Translations under genes and position numbers: made by a program
Origin: Cenococcum geophilum 1.58
Lineage: Eukaryota; Ascomycota; Dothideomycetes; Gloniales; Gloniaceae
Length of the DNA stretch: 64,000 nt
Direction of reading: 5' to 3'
Assembly: GCA_001692895.1 (NCBI GenBank)
Contig: KV748210.1
Span: 868,001-932,000, forward strand
The notes under the pieces: model-generated
What the model was told of the DNA's origin: nothing
Database searches by the model: none
Seen by the model: the letters and a program-made list of their open reading frames with translations, nothing else
Part shown: positions 1 through 12,479 of the stretch, one piece after another
Position numbering within the stretch: the first letter of the stretch is position 1
Layout: every line of letters starts with the position of its first letter

Positions 1-640
1 ATTGTAGAACTTAGGCTTTAATTTACTTTAGCGAGTAGACGTTAAATAAGTAATCTATTAATATAACTATTTCTTGCTTCCTAATGTCCCCTTAGCTCTT
101 ATTTGTAAAGGGAGGGAAAGACAACGTCCTACTACTACCCCTACTACCTACCCAGCCCTTATACCTCGCCCGCTACCGTCCTATACCCGCTAATACTATA
201 GTTGGTAACAGCTAACCCGCAGCTGCCGGCCAGTCCTTACAGCCTATTGCGGACGCTATAAACCCAACGCCAACACCATAGGGCCTCACCAGATGCCTTA
301 CTATATCTCACGCCATAGAGCCCCTTAGCTTCGGAGCGATAAACATCCTCTATAATAACTACAAGGCCCGCCACCAGATTAACGGGCGTGTGCCTTTATT
401 ATAGCCTAACCAGCCAAGCTTCGAAGCCTGCTGCAAACAAGGCGATAAGGGTTTTTAGAGTTAAATAGATGTAATTCTAGCAGGAAAGTTTTTAACCCAA
501 TTTATTTATTTTCAATAGGATAAAATTTTCATAAGAAAGATGTAAATAGCCTAAGGGCAGCTTACAGCGAAATAAATAGCAATACATTCCTTTTTTATAA
601 AGAAAAAAATAAAGGGACTATATTAAATTAAGAATAACGA
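1..640. other. RIP-decayed DNA, faint coding trace
   Basis: AT-rich, TpA-dense DNA with no usable open frame. Between about 110 and 460 the plus strand translates with few stops, and those are TAG or TAA, including a stretch reading AIEPLSFGAINILYNNYKA. I do not recognise it. It may be the end of a decayed gene that starts outside the window. Confidence 0.35.
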
Positions 641-795
641 ATTTAAATTAGATCTAGGCTCTAAGGCCCTTATAGAAAACTTTCCCCAGTTACTATTTCT
701 ATCTATCCTAATAGTACTTTATCGCTTTAGTTACAGGGGTAAGTCTAAACTATTATAACTAGGCTACTGCCGCTCTCAGCTATAACCTTATATAT
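640..795. repeat. Dispersed repeat C, copy 1
   Basis: About 155 bp that recurs in the same orientation near 15,555-15,712. Both copies carry the core ctatctatcctaatagtact followed by the same run ending in agctataacctta. Differences are mostly C/T and G/A, as expected if both were mutated by RIP. Non-coding as far as I can see. It could be an untranslated end of a transposon or of a duplicated gene. Confidence 0.7.
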
Positions 796-1790
796 AATGC
801 AAAACCTATATAAGATTTCCGGTTAGTATGCTACCTTAGTATTTATAAAGGAGAAAAACAGGGCTTAAGATATACGCTGCAATAGAAACGAATGCTTGGT
901 GGAACGATATATCTCCAATAATAAGTAATATAGTAGCAAAAGGAACAATGGCACTAGAAAGTGTAGTAAAATATAGTAACTATAGAAAGATAACTAAGAA
1001 TAAATAGCGTATAATTTGGATTAAATAAACAATCCTAGTATTGTCTATTAGATTAATAATTATATTATTAAACCTTACTATCTATTCCGCCGTTAACAAG
1101 ATACGCTACTTTAATTAGTATATTTAGGCTTAAGGATATAGTAAGAATACCTTTAGAAATGGAGATCGGCAGGCCGAATAACCTAACAGCGTATAAAGCT
1201 ATAAATCCCGCCGAGTACTAAGTGTAAACAGGTTAGATATAGGAGCCGTGTAATATTTAAAAAACGCTTCTATAACCTCTTTATTATTATAAAAGAGATT
1301 AAAAAAGCTGTGTATATCTCGACCATTAGGCCTAAGGATGCTAAGTATTTATTGGGCAAGAGCCACCCTTATACCTAGATATATCAGCTACCGTTTATAG
1401 CCATAAGTTTATATTTAGGTTAATTTACCGTAGTCCTAAAGCGCACTATCTAAGGCAGTTAAGAGTTTATTTCGTTCCTTATTATAGAAGGATATAACAT
1501 CGCCTATGCGCTCCCTATTATAATTATTTAGTGCTTTTTTCGCCTCGCTAACCTTATACTAGTAATATAAAAGGACTTGTATTAATTCCGGTATAAACCG
1601 CTAAAAGATTATAAACTACGGCTCTAAAGACATAGTTGCTACTGCCTTTGAAATGCTATTAACGTAGTTATTAACTAAACGTTAATTAGTAGTGGGTATA
1701 GATAGCTTAGCCTGAAACTACCTACTTCTATTAAACCGCATCTTTTAATAGCGGCTATCCCCATTATTATATAGATAAGAAAGTAGATAA
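787..1790 (-). pseudogene. RIP-decayed gene for a membrane protein
   Basis: Read on the minus strand in one frame, about 330 codons remain interrupted only by TAG/TAA. The N-terminal part is polar and helical (for example ERIGDVISFYNKERNKLLTA). The C-terminal third is strongly hydrophobic, with two or three likely membrane segments (IRYLFLVIFLQLLYFTTLSS and IAAYILSPVFLLY among them). I do not recognise the family. The start is not clear; the frame may extend to about 1,900. Coding status rests on frame continuity in a region where random frames close every few codons. Confidence 0.5.
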
Positions 1791-2019
1791 GAGAGAATGT
1801 GTTTAAGAAGTAATAGCCTAGGTTTAGGGTTAATATTTATAATCAGAATAGTATTATCAAATTTAATAAACATTGTCTTAACATTTACAATCCTTAAATC
1901 ACTTTGAGTGATTAGTTGATAGAGAAGTATATAATATATATATATAGCCCTGACGGTAACCGAGGGCCTTTATTAACAAATTCTATGCACCAGTAGTGGC
2001 CGCATATAAAATAGTCACG

Positions 2020-2620
2020 ACGCAAGATTAGGGATTTTAAGGGGCTCCAAAAATGACTAATCGGGCCTTATTATTGAACGCGCGTGTTAATTATATAGCT
2101 ATAGGTTTTTAGGCGTATACAATGCTAAAGTATCAGCACGTCCTATTTAGTGTCTGGCCATACAATATATACGCTTTCAGCTTTAGCAAATTAGTTAACT
2201 AAGCGGGTTGACTGGAAATTCCCTTACTAATAACATACCCATCTATAGCAGCCCTTTTATTCTGCAAGTTTGGTGCTAAGCTATCTAATCCTCACTTCTC
2301 TATTATAGCCCGCGTGCTGCGCCCTACTAATATAGTCAATATAGTCCTATATTGCCACCTAATTCACTCTTTATTTAGATTAAGTCCATTAACGCGCTAT
2401 AATCGTATAAGGGGGTCTTATATACTCTTTCGCTAAAGCTAGTTAATAGGCATTGTGTTACTAACGGAGACGTTTACTAACAATACCTAAAGTAAGGCTT
2501 AGCTTATAGCCTAGTAAGCATAAATTAAAATATAGCGCCCTAATACAAGAGGGTATCTAGGCAACGTCTTAGCTAATTCCTTAACATTAAGCGGAGTTAA
2601 CCGCGTGACCTAGTTGTAAA
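2020..2620 (-). pseudogene. RIP-decayed gene, unknown protein
   Basis: On the minus strand one frame carries about 190 codons whose stops are TAG/TAA. Readable parts include LNVKELAKTLPRYPLVLGRY and KRAAIDGYVISKGISSQPA. The composition is that of a soluble protein. No family recognised and neither end can be placed. It follows the membrane pseudogene's far side on the same strand, so the two might be parts of one gene, but I see no proof. Confidence 0.4.
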
Positions 2621-2629
2621 GATGGGGCT

Positions 2630-3510
2630 TTATCCATTACAAGGCACCTAAGAGAATTTAGTTAAAAAAACAAATACAATATTTACAGTCCATTTAATAG
2701 ATCTAGTAATGCCAGTTCTAAAGGGGAAGGGATAGATAATAGGTTATAGGTGGCGTTGAAGTGCCTAGTGAGATTTCAGAATAGTACATCGCCTATAGAC
2801 TACTGGGTTGCCATAAGTATTCGCCCTATTTCACTTTATACCATACCTATTTACCGCTTCCTTCCTCCATATCTTAATCCAACCGCTATATCTTACGTCT
2901 ATATTTATCCCTACTGCATTTATTAGAGTTAAAACTCCGTCTATTTAGATTTAGCGAGCTGATATTAGATAGTAGTAGGCGTATATAGAAGGGCAACGCG
3001 TTTTAGGGTTCTATTAGAGGCTCTAAAGTCTTATTTTAAAAGATAAAGCTCTTATTCTAAATTATCTGGTCAACATATAGTATATAGTATAATATTATTT
3101 TAAATAATATTTATTAATATAAGGCACGAGGTAGATAGGGAGTCCAATTAACAGAATAATAGGATATATTAGTAGGTTGCAAGAAACTAAAAGACGAATC
3201 CTTAAGGAAAGGGGGCGTCTTAGTACGAGGGCGTAAAAGAGGTCTCCTAGGTCACGTGCGCAGCATATAGCTCGCATGCGAATAGCATACGCCTCGCAGC
3301 TATATACTATACTGGCACCTAATAGAAATAAAGAAAATTTTTATTAAATTAATTTATAACGACTATACTACCTACTAGTTTCTCTACTTGCCTTCTTATT
3401 AAGTACTTCTATTATATTTCCCTTACTTTTCTCACTTACCTCTTATCCTTTATTTGCTGGTTAGGGGGATAATAGTTCTAAGCAAAGTAGCTTATTAGTT
3501 ATATATCTTC
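2630..3510. other. RIP-decayed spacer
   Basis: No convincing coding frame. A 60-codon minus-strand open stretch at 3,095-3,277 with one hydrophobic segment starts with ATG, but nothing around it continues the frame. I see no repeat or RNA gene here. Confidence 0.4.
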
Positions 3511-3519
3511 TAAGACCTC

Positions 3520-6500
3520 TAGCCAATCTAAAGAGAATCCCTAATAGGCGATTTAGCATTATTTAGAATCATTTAATGGGGGATAATTACTTCTCTATCC
3601 TTAAGCCATATATCTTATCTCTTCTCCTTAAAGACCGCCAAAATTTCCTTTACACTATTATCCACTAGCCCTAAACCTAAGCGCGAGGTCTCTGTAAGTA
3701 TAACTAATACTTCCCGTTACTATAATGCCAGGGCTATTTAGTACGGGAATACTAGTAGTAAAGCACCAAGGCCGAGTACTGCGCCATGAATTTGCTATTA
3801 TTGTTGATAGTTCTTTTTCAACATCACCATATATAATTGCCGCTGACGGTTAATGCTAAATACTATAGGTAAGGCCCTAATTATACTAGTAAGCGTATTG
3901 GCGGCCTTAGCTCGGACTTCCGGCTACTTATTAAAAATCATATTATTAACATATTTAATAAGGTCCCACCGCTAATTGTCTAACATAAGGAATAGGTTAT
4001 AGTAGTTAAAAACATCTATAAACTGTAGAATAAGAAACCAGTGACGCTAAGATTCTGCCTTAGCTCCTATATAGATTAAAACAGAGATAAATGGTCCAAC
4101 TTTATCTATATAGAAAGGGACATTAGAAAGCTTATTGAGGATTTCTTCTACTAGGAGTTTAGTCTCTTTGTTAATAGCGACCATAAAGAGGATAAGCTCG
4201 ATAAGCCTCTTATGCAGGAAATTAAGTAGCTAAGTATAACTATAAGATGACAGATAGGTATCCTACTATATCAAAAGGGTACATATAGCCCGGACGTAAG
4301 AATCTTAGTCGTGCTTCTACTATATATTAAGTCGGCGAAGGACCTTAGCGTTTATTATAGATTCCTTATCTATTAACTAATACGGTTGGATACTAACTAA
4401 AGAATATTTCATCTATACGTCGATAAGATGGTTAATATCCTTATATAACTTGCTAATTGTTATTATACGGGCTAGCGCTATACCCGTCGCTAAACGGACA
4501 GCATTATATAGATAATTAAGATGCTCTATAAAGCCTTGTAAAATCTCCTACTTTTCTAGATATTGTAAACCAGTATAGTAAATGATTAAGCCTAGCAGAC
4601 TAATCTAAAGGGAATCTTAAAATACTGTATTAGATTCTATACTAACGTAAAACGCAGGTTTAATAAGTGGCTAGAATCGTCTTAGGTCATTATCTTTTAT
4701 TATATGCCTTAAAAACTTCTCCTAATTCTTATTGGCTAACCGCTCTTATAAAACCATTCTAGCCTTAGGTAAGACGGATTCCTAAAACGTCTTTAGTATA
4801 TATAGGGCCAAAACCATAAAAAGAAGGAACAACGCAGTTATAGCTTCTACAGTGACCCTGTAGTAGTTTTCGTTACTATACGCTTTAAAAACACTCTCTA
4901 TAAATTTTTAAATATCTATAAAGTTAGACCTAGTTAAGAAAAGCCAACATACATAATAAATTAATATATAATGCGACTCTTGGAATTTGTAATCTAGTTC
5001 TATCTTTATAAACTCTAATTGCTTTAATAGCCATTCTTGATCTAATTGCTGCGCAATGCGGGAGAGTACCTTCTCCTTAAGGTCGTCATATATAACTCCT
5101 ATAGTGATAAGCCGTGCTACCTACGGAGATTTACTCCGCACTATTATTTAAGGGTCCTTATCTATATAGTATTTTTCGGTAGAAGTCTTAGACCCTAAAT
5201 CCAACTTATAACCGGAGTTAGTCTAAGGGTTTTTATTAGGGTCTAAGACGACATCTTAAAGATAATTGTCGTATTTACGTTTAGTAAAGATTTGTATATC
5301 CACTAACTTAAAGATCTTATATATAACCTGTTAAGAGATACAATGAAGGTCCGGATGAGAATCTATAAAGGCTTCTATAATTATATCAATAAACGCTTTA
5401 GAAGTAATTAAACTATAGGCAACTTTGAGGTTTTCTATAATCTTTATAATTAGACACTATTTTGTCTTCTAGTGAGATTCCTTAGTTAATTGGATAAGAT
5501 CCCTTAACAACTTCACTTTCTTGCTCGCTATAAAGTCACTTCTTACCTAAATTTAGGCCTTAACTTTCTCTGGGATAATAGCCTCTCTAAAGTTATACTA
5601 GTAAATAACCACGCATTCCCAAGGTCTAACAATGTCTATAATTTGCCATTCCTTATCTCTTAAAAGATTCTACACAGAATCGTTCTCAATTTAAGTAGCC
5701 TTAATGTAGGCTTTTATAGCACGTAGAATATATCCCTAATACTAGGAAATTTCGGACTATATATAGCTGGATAACAAATAGGTCATTACGCCTTTAATAC
5801 TTATAGGATTTTCCCCCTTCACTACTCGTGTAAATGCGTCTAGAAGTAGTGGAATAATAAGTAGTACGGTCCTTAGAAATTAGCCCACTACCTAATTAAG
5901 TACATTCCCTACGCTTTGGCGAACTTCCTTATAAGCAGACAAGCTTAAATTAACAAGGTTAGAAAGTAGTAGCTTAGTTAGCTCTGGTTCCTTTAGGGGC
6001 CTAAAGTATATATTACAGTCCAACCTCTAAAAATGATATAACTGTGCCCGCTCAATAAGTAGCGGCCTTAGATATTCCTTTTAGAGCTCTTTAAACTTAA
6101 ATAGAGCAAGCCAAGCTTTAAAAATCTTTAACCTTTTAGACATTTCGTCATTATAGGAACCTATTTAGGTAAACTATGACTTGGATGTATTGTATAACAC
6201 CTTAAGGCATTATAGTTTATCCTACTACTCTATAAATAGGAACTAGTAAGTCTTATAAATAATTCTACCTATTTCGCGGCGCAGCTTATAGACTAACTAG
6301 TAATTCTCTCCTCCTTAATTTAAGGGGTAACCTAATATATGCTAGAAGGTTAGCTCCTTATCCTCCGTTTTAGCTAAATTAGTACCATCTTCATCACCAT
6401 CTATATTAATTCCGCCCCTCTAGTATAAGGCGTTATAGTCTATGGTAGGATTACTATAGTCAGCCCTAGGATCAAAAAGGGTTAAGATCCCTAACATTAC

Positions 6501-8970
6501 TAATTAAAGAAGGTAAAGGTATTAAGATACTTTATTAAACCACTCTTTCCTAGTACCATCTTGTTTAATTAATGGTGTGGGTCTAGTTAAATTAGCTAAA
6601 GAATCGATTGCCATATTACACTGCGAGCTAAATAGTTTAGCTGTAAAGTTAATTTCCTTATCACTTGGCTTATGCCATATAACATACTTTAAGTCGGCAG
6701 TTTTACCCCATACTTATATTATAAGTTTATTCTTAAGTTTGTCCTTCTTATAGATTAAGTGATTAATAATATATATAGCTGTTAAATTATATAGGAGACG
6801 GCTAGTGATATTGGAGGCAATCATCTTAGGCCTCCCTTTACATTCTAGCTGCACGTACTTAATAATAGCGAATAGCTCTTTTTTCTAAGCAAGGATAGAG
6901 TCTCTAACTTTGGTTAAGGAATAACCGAGTAGATATATAGTCTACACTAATATACAATCCCCTAGTAGTATCTCCGTATCTGCCGTTGTGCCGGCTCCGT
7001 AAATGTCGATTTCTCTACAAATACTAGCAATAAGAAGGGGGAGTAATCGCTTTAGAGACTTTCCAGGGTTAACCTTTACAAATGCGTTGCATAAAAAACC
7101 CATTACGGATCTTATTTACTAAAAGCCAATACTTGCTATAAATCTAGCGATTCTATCTAGCGCCATATTAAATAAATCCAGCGATAATGCTATAAGAAAT
7201 ATAGTAGATACTCTTCTAAGCATGTACAGTACCTTATTTTCTAAGTAATCGCTATATAAACGGAAACTATTAGGCCTCTCCAACTTCTCCAAAAGGGCGA
7301 AGACCCGGTCAAATAGTGATATAACAAATTCTAAGACTTTTGCGGTGGATAACTTCAGAATTGCTTTTTCTTAATAGTCGTCTAATTCTTTCTTATAGTT
7401 AATATCAATGTCGCCGCTTTCCAACTAAACGATCTGATTAGTTATTTACCGCTTAGCTAGGTATAAGTCGTATTCCGCTAAGGTATTTATATTATCTTTC
7501 TGTACTAGCTTATTATAACCTGCTATCTTCTCCTTTATTAGGTTATGGAACGGTACCGTATAGGATATAACTTCTATATAGGACAATATGTGTAATATCT
7601 TCTCTAAATTATTGGCGTTAATACCTAGAAGGACAAGCCTAAGGAGTGTTGTAATATGACACCTATAGCCTTTTGCCTTTACTATAATATTAAACAGTAC
7701 GCTTAACGCTTAGATTAAGGGTATTATTCTATAGACTTTAACTAGGCCCTAGATGGCTAAATATATCCGCTAGAGGGCTCTAGGCAGGATTAAGTCCTAG
7801 TTAAAAAAGGCTAAAAGTCGAAGAGTTGATATAGCAAGTTCTATAGCAGAAGGTGTCTTAGCGAAAATTCCTATAAACACGGCCTCCTATAAGCATAGTA
7901 CGAATTAATACTTAAGAGCGTTGTTAAGTCTCCTCTCATCTAATACCTCCATTTTACCACTTTGCTCTTAATTCCAGCGTAAGACGAATATATTAGCTAA
8001 ATAGAAGACTAATTGCGATAAGGTTAGAGTCCAGTCGCCAGAATTTAATAGATAGAAGTATATCTTAACGGCTTATAGAAGGTTTTCTAGCTTTGATAAA
8101 ACTAAGTCCAAATGAACTAAACAGGCGGGAGATAAGGACATTATAATTAATTAAGTGACATTCTAGGTAGCAGGAGGGCTTTTAGTATCAAATTCAAGTT
8201 GCGCCCTTACTCTCTAAGAATATTCTCTAACTTGTCAATAAGCAAAGTTTAAGTTTTCATCAGGTATATTAAGAAGCCGTAAAATAGTAGTGAAAATAAG
8301 CGCAGATTATTAATTAGTAAAGACACCATACTCTAAGAACGGGATATATCTTATAAATAAAGAGTCTTTAGTAAGCCTAGAAAATAGATCAATAAAATTC
8401 TTATTAGCAAACTATAAGCAAGCAACCTAGAACTAAGTATTAAAAAGAGTTAGCAGGTAGCATTGTTGCTTTTTGGCAGTCTACTCTATAGAGACTATTA
8501 GAAATAATAGATTAAGTAACGCAATTACTATATATATATACTCTGGGTTAACAATGCTAAAGTAAGGCAGAAACTCCTTAAATATAGCAGGAATCTATTC
8601 CGGATCGAAGTAAAGACAAACAGACTTGCAAACTCAGATTAATGAGCCGGTAAGACGGTCTATATTTTTAGGATAAACGGTTCTAGATTTATTAGGTAGG
8701 AACTCGGCCTTAAGTTCTTTAACAGCGCGTCTCTAATTAAGTATTAGGACTTTCCTATACCAAAGGCGGTATTTCTAACTGTAAGTAGTATATTAGCGAA
8801 TAAAATATTAAACTAGGAGAAACAATTAAAAAAGCTATTACTTTACCAGAGTTATAAACATATTTTGAAAATTTCTTGCATATCCTATATCTAACCCTTA
8901 TACTAACCCTAGCTTAAAACAGAGTCTTATAAGCTTTAGATAAGTGTTATAAGGAAGTTTAAATTTTAGA
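3520..8970 (-). pseudogene. BLM10: BLM10/PA200 proteasome activator pseudogene
   Basis: A decayed near full-length copy of the HEAT-repeat protein that caps the 20S proteasome (Blm10 in yeast, PA200 in animals). The minus strand reads with TAG/TAA interruptions. From N to C: LTGSLI, then a segment near 8,640 resembling CKSV and the following DPE..PAIFKEFLPYF; the middle near 7,090-7,440 reads VMGFLCNAFVKVNPGKSLKR and then EIDIYGAGTTADTE; the C-terminal DUF3437-type end near 3,590-3,800 reads HGAVLGLGALLLVFPY and, about 30 residues on, VKEILAVFKEKR*DIWLKD, where the stop sits at an expected Gln. About 5.4 kb fits a protein of roughly 1,900 residues; the extreme N terminus, right of about 8,800, is unclear. 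Stops are at Gln and Trp positions, so this copy cannot be functional. An intact copy elsewhere in the genome is inferred. Confidence 0.87.
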
Positions 8971-9279
8971 TATAGTAAGTTTAAAATACGCGTTAGTAAA
9001 GAGTCTACGCGACGATACTATTTTATAGCCACCGCGATATAGAGTTTCCCTACGCAACTCTCCAGAGCCCTTACTCCATCTACTTTATCCTCAGTTTAAT
9101 AGGGAAGATTCTTAAAATAGTTAAAGCTGCGTTATCGATCTATTTAGGCAAAAAGTGTAATAGAGATTGATTTGATACTAAACGTAAATGTATAAAAACG
9201 GTTTTTCTAATAGAGTATTGAGCTGAATGAAGGCGAAATTTTAGTTTAGGACGTCGCTACTAAAATATCGGCTTAATAT

Positions 9280-10000
9280 TGTGGATTTAATAGCGAGGTA
9301 TAGATTGCAGTGTGCATTAGCTAAGCTAGCTTAGGGTATATATATACGGTGGTAATAAAGGCGTATTAATGCCTTACTAATGCTGGTGCTATAGGTAACT
9401 AAGACCGGTAAATACCTATCTTAAAGGCATTAAAGCCTAAATTAAAGGCGGGTGTGCCGTAAATATATATATAGAGGTTGCGAACTAGTATAATAGGAAG
9501 CCCCTATAGGGCAAATATTGCCTCGCCTCTAGCCATACTCTAGACACTTATAGAATATAGGGCTAATATTAGTATTACAGGTAGTAAAGATTGATAAAGG
9601 TTAAGAATGATATTTAAGGCTTAAATTAGGATTTCCAGACGGTATGAGATAAGAAGACGCTATAAATATATCTTAGAACAGGGCGTAAATTAGGAGGCGC
9701 TAAATATAAGGGAGTGAGCCATATATGCATCTGCGGAGGTTTTTAGGCGCTAGGAAGTTTAGGGAGAATTTGCATATATAACTATAGAGGGCGAGATATT
9801 AGCATATCTATTCTAAATAGAGAGGCTAGTCGTAGAGCTGCTTGCCTATAAGTATTGCCTTTAGAATTAAATAAGAATTAATAGGTGGAATTAGTATAGC
9901 TATATATTTATTATTTAGAGGCGCTACATATAACAGAGGCCGGTTAAAGGTCGCGTGTAGTATACTGTCTAAGGTCTTATTAGGATATATACTAGCGGGA
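9280..10000. repeat. Dispersed repeat A, copy 1 (about 700 bp)
   Basis: This segment recurs at 20,700-21,460, with partial copies at 18,205-18,500 and 16,970-17,050, all in the same orientation. Shared landmarks in order: aagaccggtaaatacctatc, a tatatatata tract, gcctcgcctctag, the run gattgataaaggttaagaat, gagggcgagatattagcat, and a closing gaccggt-aaaggtc-cgtg block. Copies differ mainly by C/T and G/A. No coding frame is evident. It could be a transposon remnant or a conserved upstream region of a duplicated gene family. Confidence 0.75.
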
Positions 10001-10880
10001 AATGCATAAACGGGAAGGGGAAGGGGCGCCGCCTATATATCCACGTAGAGATGTTAGTTATCTATTTGTGAAGTAATGTGTGACTTATATATTGGTTATA
10101 GCAGTATGTATAAAAGAGGCCGGTAAAAGGGTTTATAGTATAATGTTTCTTGTTAGAGTAACGGGAATAAGGTTTATAATAGGTATAAGTAATAGCCTTA
10201 AGACGTCTAAATATCACGTGCCTATACTGAGGGGTACTGCCCAGACCGAAATCAGCCCCACTATAATCACTTTTTATTACCCGCTATTTAATATATTTAC
10301 ATCCCGTACTCGCGTTTTGCTTATTACAGGCACTACTATAACTATACTAAAGATACTCTATGGTATAGAGAGCTAAAATACGGATAGCTTATATAAATAA
10401 CTAGTAATATAGGGCGAATATTATTCCTTATATAACTTTCCAGAGCCTCTCTATATACTAGGCACCCCTCTAAAAACAAAGAAGATTATTTCTACGTACC
10501 TAAAGGTACTATTGATATTTATAATATATAATTTATACTAATAAATAAAAACTAAAAAGCTAAAGAATACGCCGCTATTATACTTAACACTACCTCTAAT
10601 AAGCTCTTACTCGAAAATTCATTCCTAGCAGTATATACAAAACTAGAAAAACCTGGCCCTAGTATACGCGGATTAGTAAATACGGCTATAGTAATATTAG
10701 CACTTAGCAATTTAGATTAGGATAATAGGTTTCCGCTATTTCAAGTTTTAAGGGAAAGAAATTTCCAGCCCTTTTAGCTTAAGAGCGGTAATATACTAGC
10801 TACGCCAGAGGATATACTTTAGTACTTTAAAGGTAAGGGAGGCGGGCTTGCGTATATATCTATATAGCTTTATTAAAATA
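10000..10880. other. RIP-decayed DNA between repeat A and tandem-repeat pseudogene
   Basis: A 98-codon plus-strand frame at 10,080-10,376 is rich in Ile, Thr and Tyr, with no family resemblance. From about 10,500 to 10,880 the plus strand also reads with few stops (for example ILNTTSNKLLLENSFLAVY). The minus strand reads less well here and contains a TGA. Coding strand undecided. Confidence 0.3.
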
Positions 10881-12470
10881 CTATCTCGTAGGTAACTATA
10901 GAAGGGTAAGGAGAACGTAAGGGTTATACACAGTTAAAAGCTAGAATACTGTTAAAATTTAAGGAAGATATTACGCCTAGGGTGCTAGAATTTACTAAGG
11001 CTTGCAAGTTGGAGCTATTATTATACCCTATAGAGAAAGCGGTAGAAGAGGAATTGATATAACTGTTTATTGCTAATCCACTATTCTTATAAGAGGTAGG
11101 TAGGGCGCTATTTATCGATCTAGTATCCGGCAGCCCTAAATATTAGCCTTAATAGATAGGACTTAAAGGGTCTAAGGCGGGTAAGGGGTTTAGATAGTTA
11201 TATGGCCCGCCCTTGTAGAGTTTATTAAAAGTAAAAGGATCTTAGGTAGGTAGTGGGTTTAGGTGGTTATATGGCCCGCCCTTGTAGAATTTATTAAAAG
11301 CAGAAGGATTTAAGGCGGGTAGTGGGTTTAGGTAATTATATAGCCTACCCTTATAGAATTTATAGAGAGTAGGAGGATCCTAGGCGGGTAGTAGGTTTAG
11401 GTAGTTATATAGCCCGCCCTTATAGAATTTATAGAGAGTAGAAGGATCCTAGGCGGGTAGTAGGTTTAGGTGGTTATATAGCCCACCCTACTAGTATTTA
11501 GTAGGACGGACTAAAAAGTTTATATATAAATTGTAGTAAGGGTCAATAGGGCTGATAATCGCGCCTAGTCTTGCGTCGTTCCCTCTATAGGAAGATTTTA
11601 AAAAGATTCCTTATATTAGATTAGGGCTCTAGCTAGTGACCAGGACTTATACGTCTATAGTTAGCCCACTTATGCTATCTTCCCTTTCTTAGGTAAGACC
11701 CGGTTATAGTGCTAAGCCATAATCTACTAGGTAGTGGCTCTTATCACTAGGTCTAGTTATCTCTATACCTAAAATTATGTCTTAAGCAACTACTAAAGTA
11801 GTAAAGGGGATATCGCGACGGGCTTTTTTAGACCTATAGCTTTTATTTACAACTAAGCGCCGTCCCCGCTTAAGAGCATTTATTGCCTCTATTATTTAGT
11901 AGTAGATAAATTTGGCAATATCTTTAAAGGGGTCTAGTAAGCCGTCTTTAATCGTCACACCAAGCTCGTCAGCACTTAGCTTATCCGCGCCCAAGTCGTC
12001 CACCTTTTTAGACTGTGTATTCTCTATAATACCTAAAAGTTTAAGTTTGTTAACTGCCGCCTCGTAGTTATAACCACTTAGCGGCAAACAAAGCCATCTA
12101 GATTGTTAGTATTTTAACCTTTCTGGATATTTGGGTACTTATAAATTATTACTTATTAATTCTAGGAGTAGAAATAAGGAACTTTAACTAAGAGATAGCG
12201 CTAGAGTACGTTACCTTCTACTATCTAAAACCTAACTATCTATTTTTTCCTTCACCTCCTTAAGCCCGATCTTAGTACTATTAAAAATAAGTACAGCTAG
12301 TACTTCCGTATCTTTAACTATTTTACGCAGTCTATTATAAAACACTATAAGAAATCTCTAGCGGATGGAGTTAATAAGAGCATTCTACTTAATAAGTATA
12401 GTAGCATTATATAGCGCACCTAAGCTAGCACTAATAACTCCCTAAGGTTATAAGTGGATAATAAAGTCTC
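10880..12470 (-). pseudogene. RIP-decayed gene with a 23-residue tandem repeat
   Basis: One minus-strand frame runs from about 12,470 to 10,880 with stops almost only TAG/TAA. The N-terminal part is helical (RFLIVFYNRLRKIVKDTEVL) and loosely recalls the helical N-terminal domains of fungal HeLo/NACHT-type proteins, but that is a resemblance only. A 63-codon open stretch, 11,896-12,087, reads MPLSGYNYEAAVNKLKLLGI onward. The C-terminal half holds five 23-residue repeats of the type KGGPYNHLNPLPALDPSAF, followed by a Ser/Asn-rich tail. The plus strand of the repeat block is also partly open because the unit is 69 bp, but carries about three stops per unit against about one on the minus strand. 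Function unknown. Confidence 0.5.
11160..11490. repeat. Tandem repeat, 69-bp unit, about five copies
   Basis: The landmark ggcccgcccttgtag and its mutated forms recur at 11,204, 11,273, 11,342, 11,411 and 11,480, exactly 69 bp apart. The unit is 23 codons, so copy-number change would keep a frame. Later units carry more A/T at CpA/TpG positions. Confidence 0.92.
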
Positions 12471-12479
12471 TTTATAATT

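Noticed and set aside
3095..3277. 60-codon minus-strand frame with a hydrophobic segment
   Set aside because: Isolated, and hydrophobicity is expected from AT-rich DNA.
10080..10376. 98-codon plus-strand frame
   Set aside because: Composition is that of translated TpA-rich DNA (Ile, Thr, Tyr), with no motif and no continuation on either side.
11160..11890. Plus-strand reading of the 69-bp repeat gene
   Set aside because: It is in phase and partly readable but has about three stops per unit, against about one on the minus strand.
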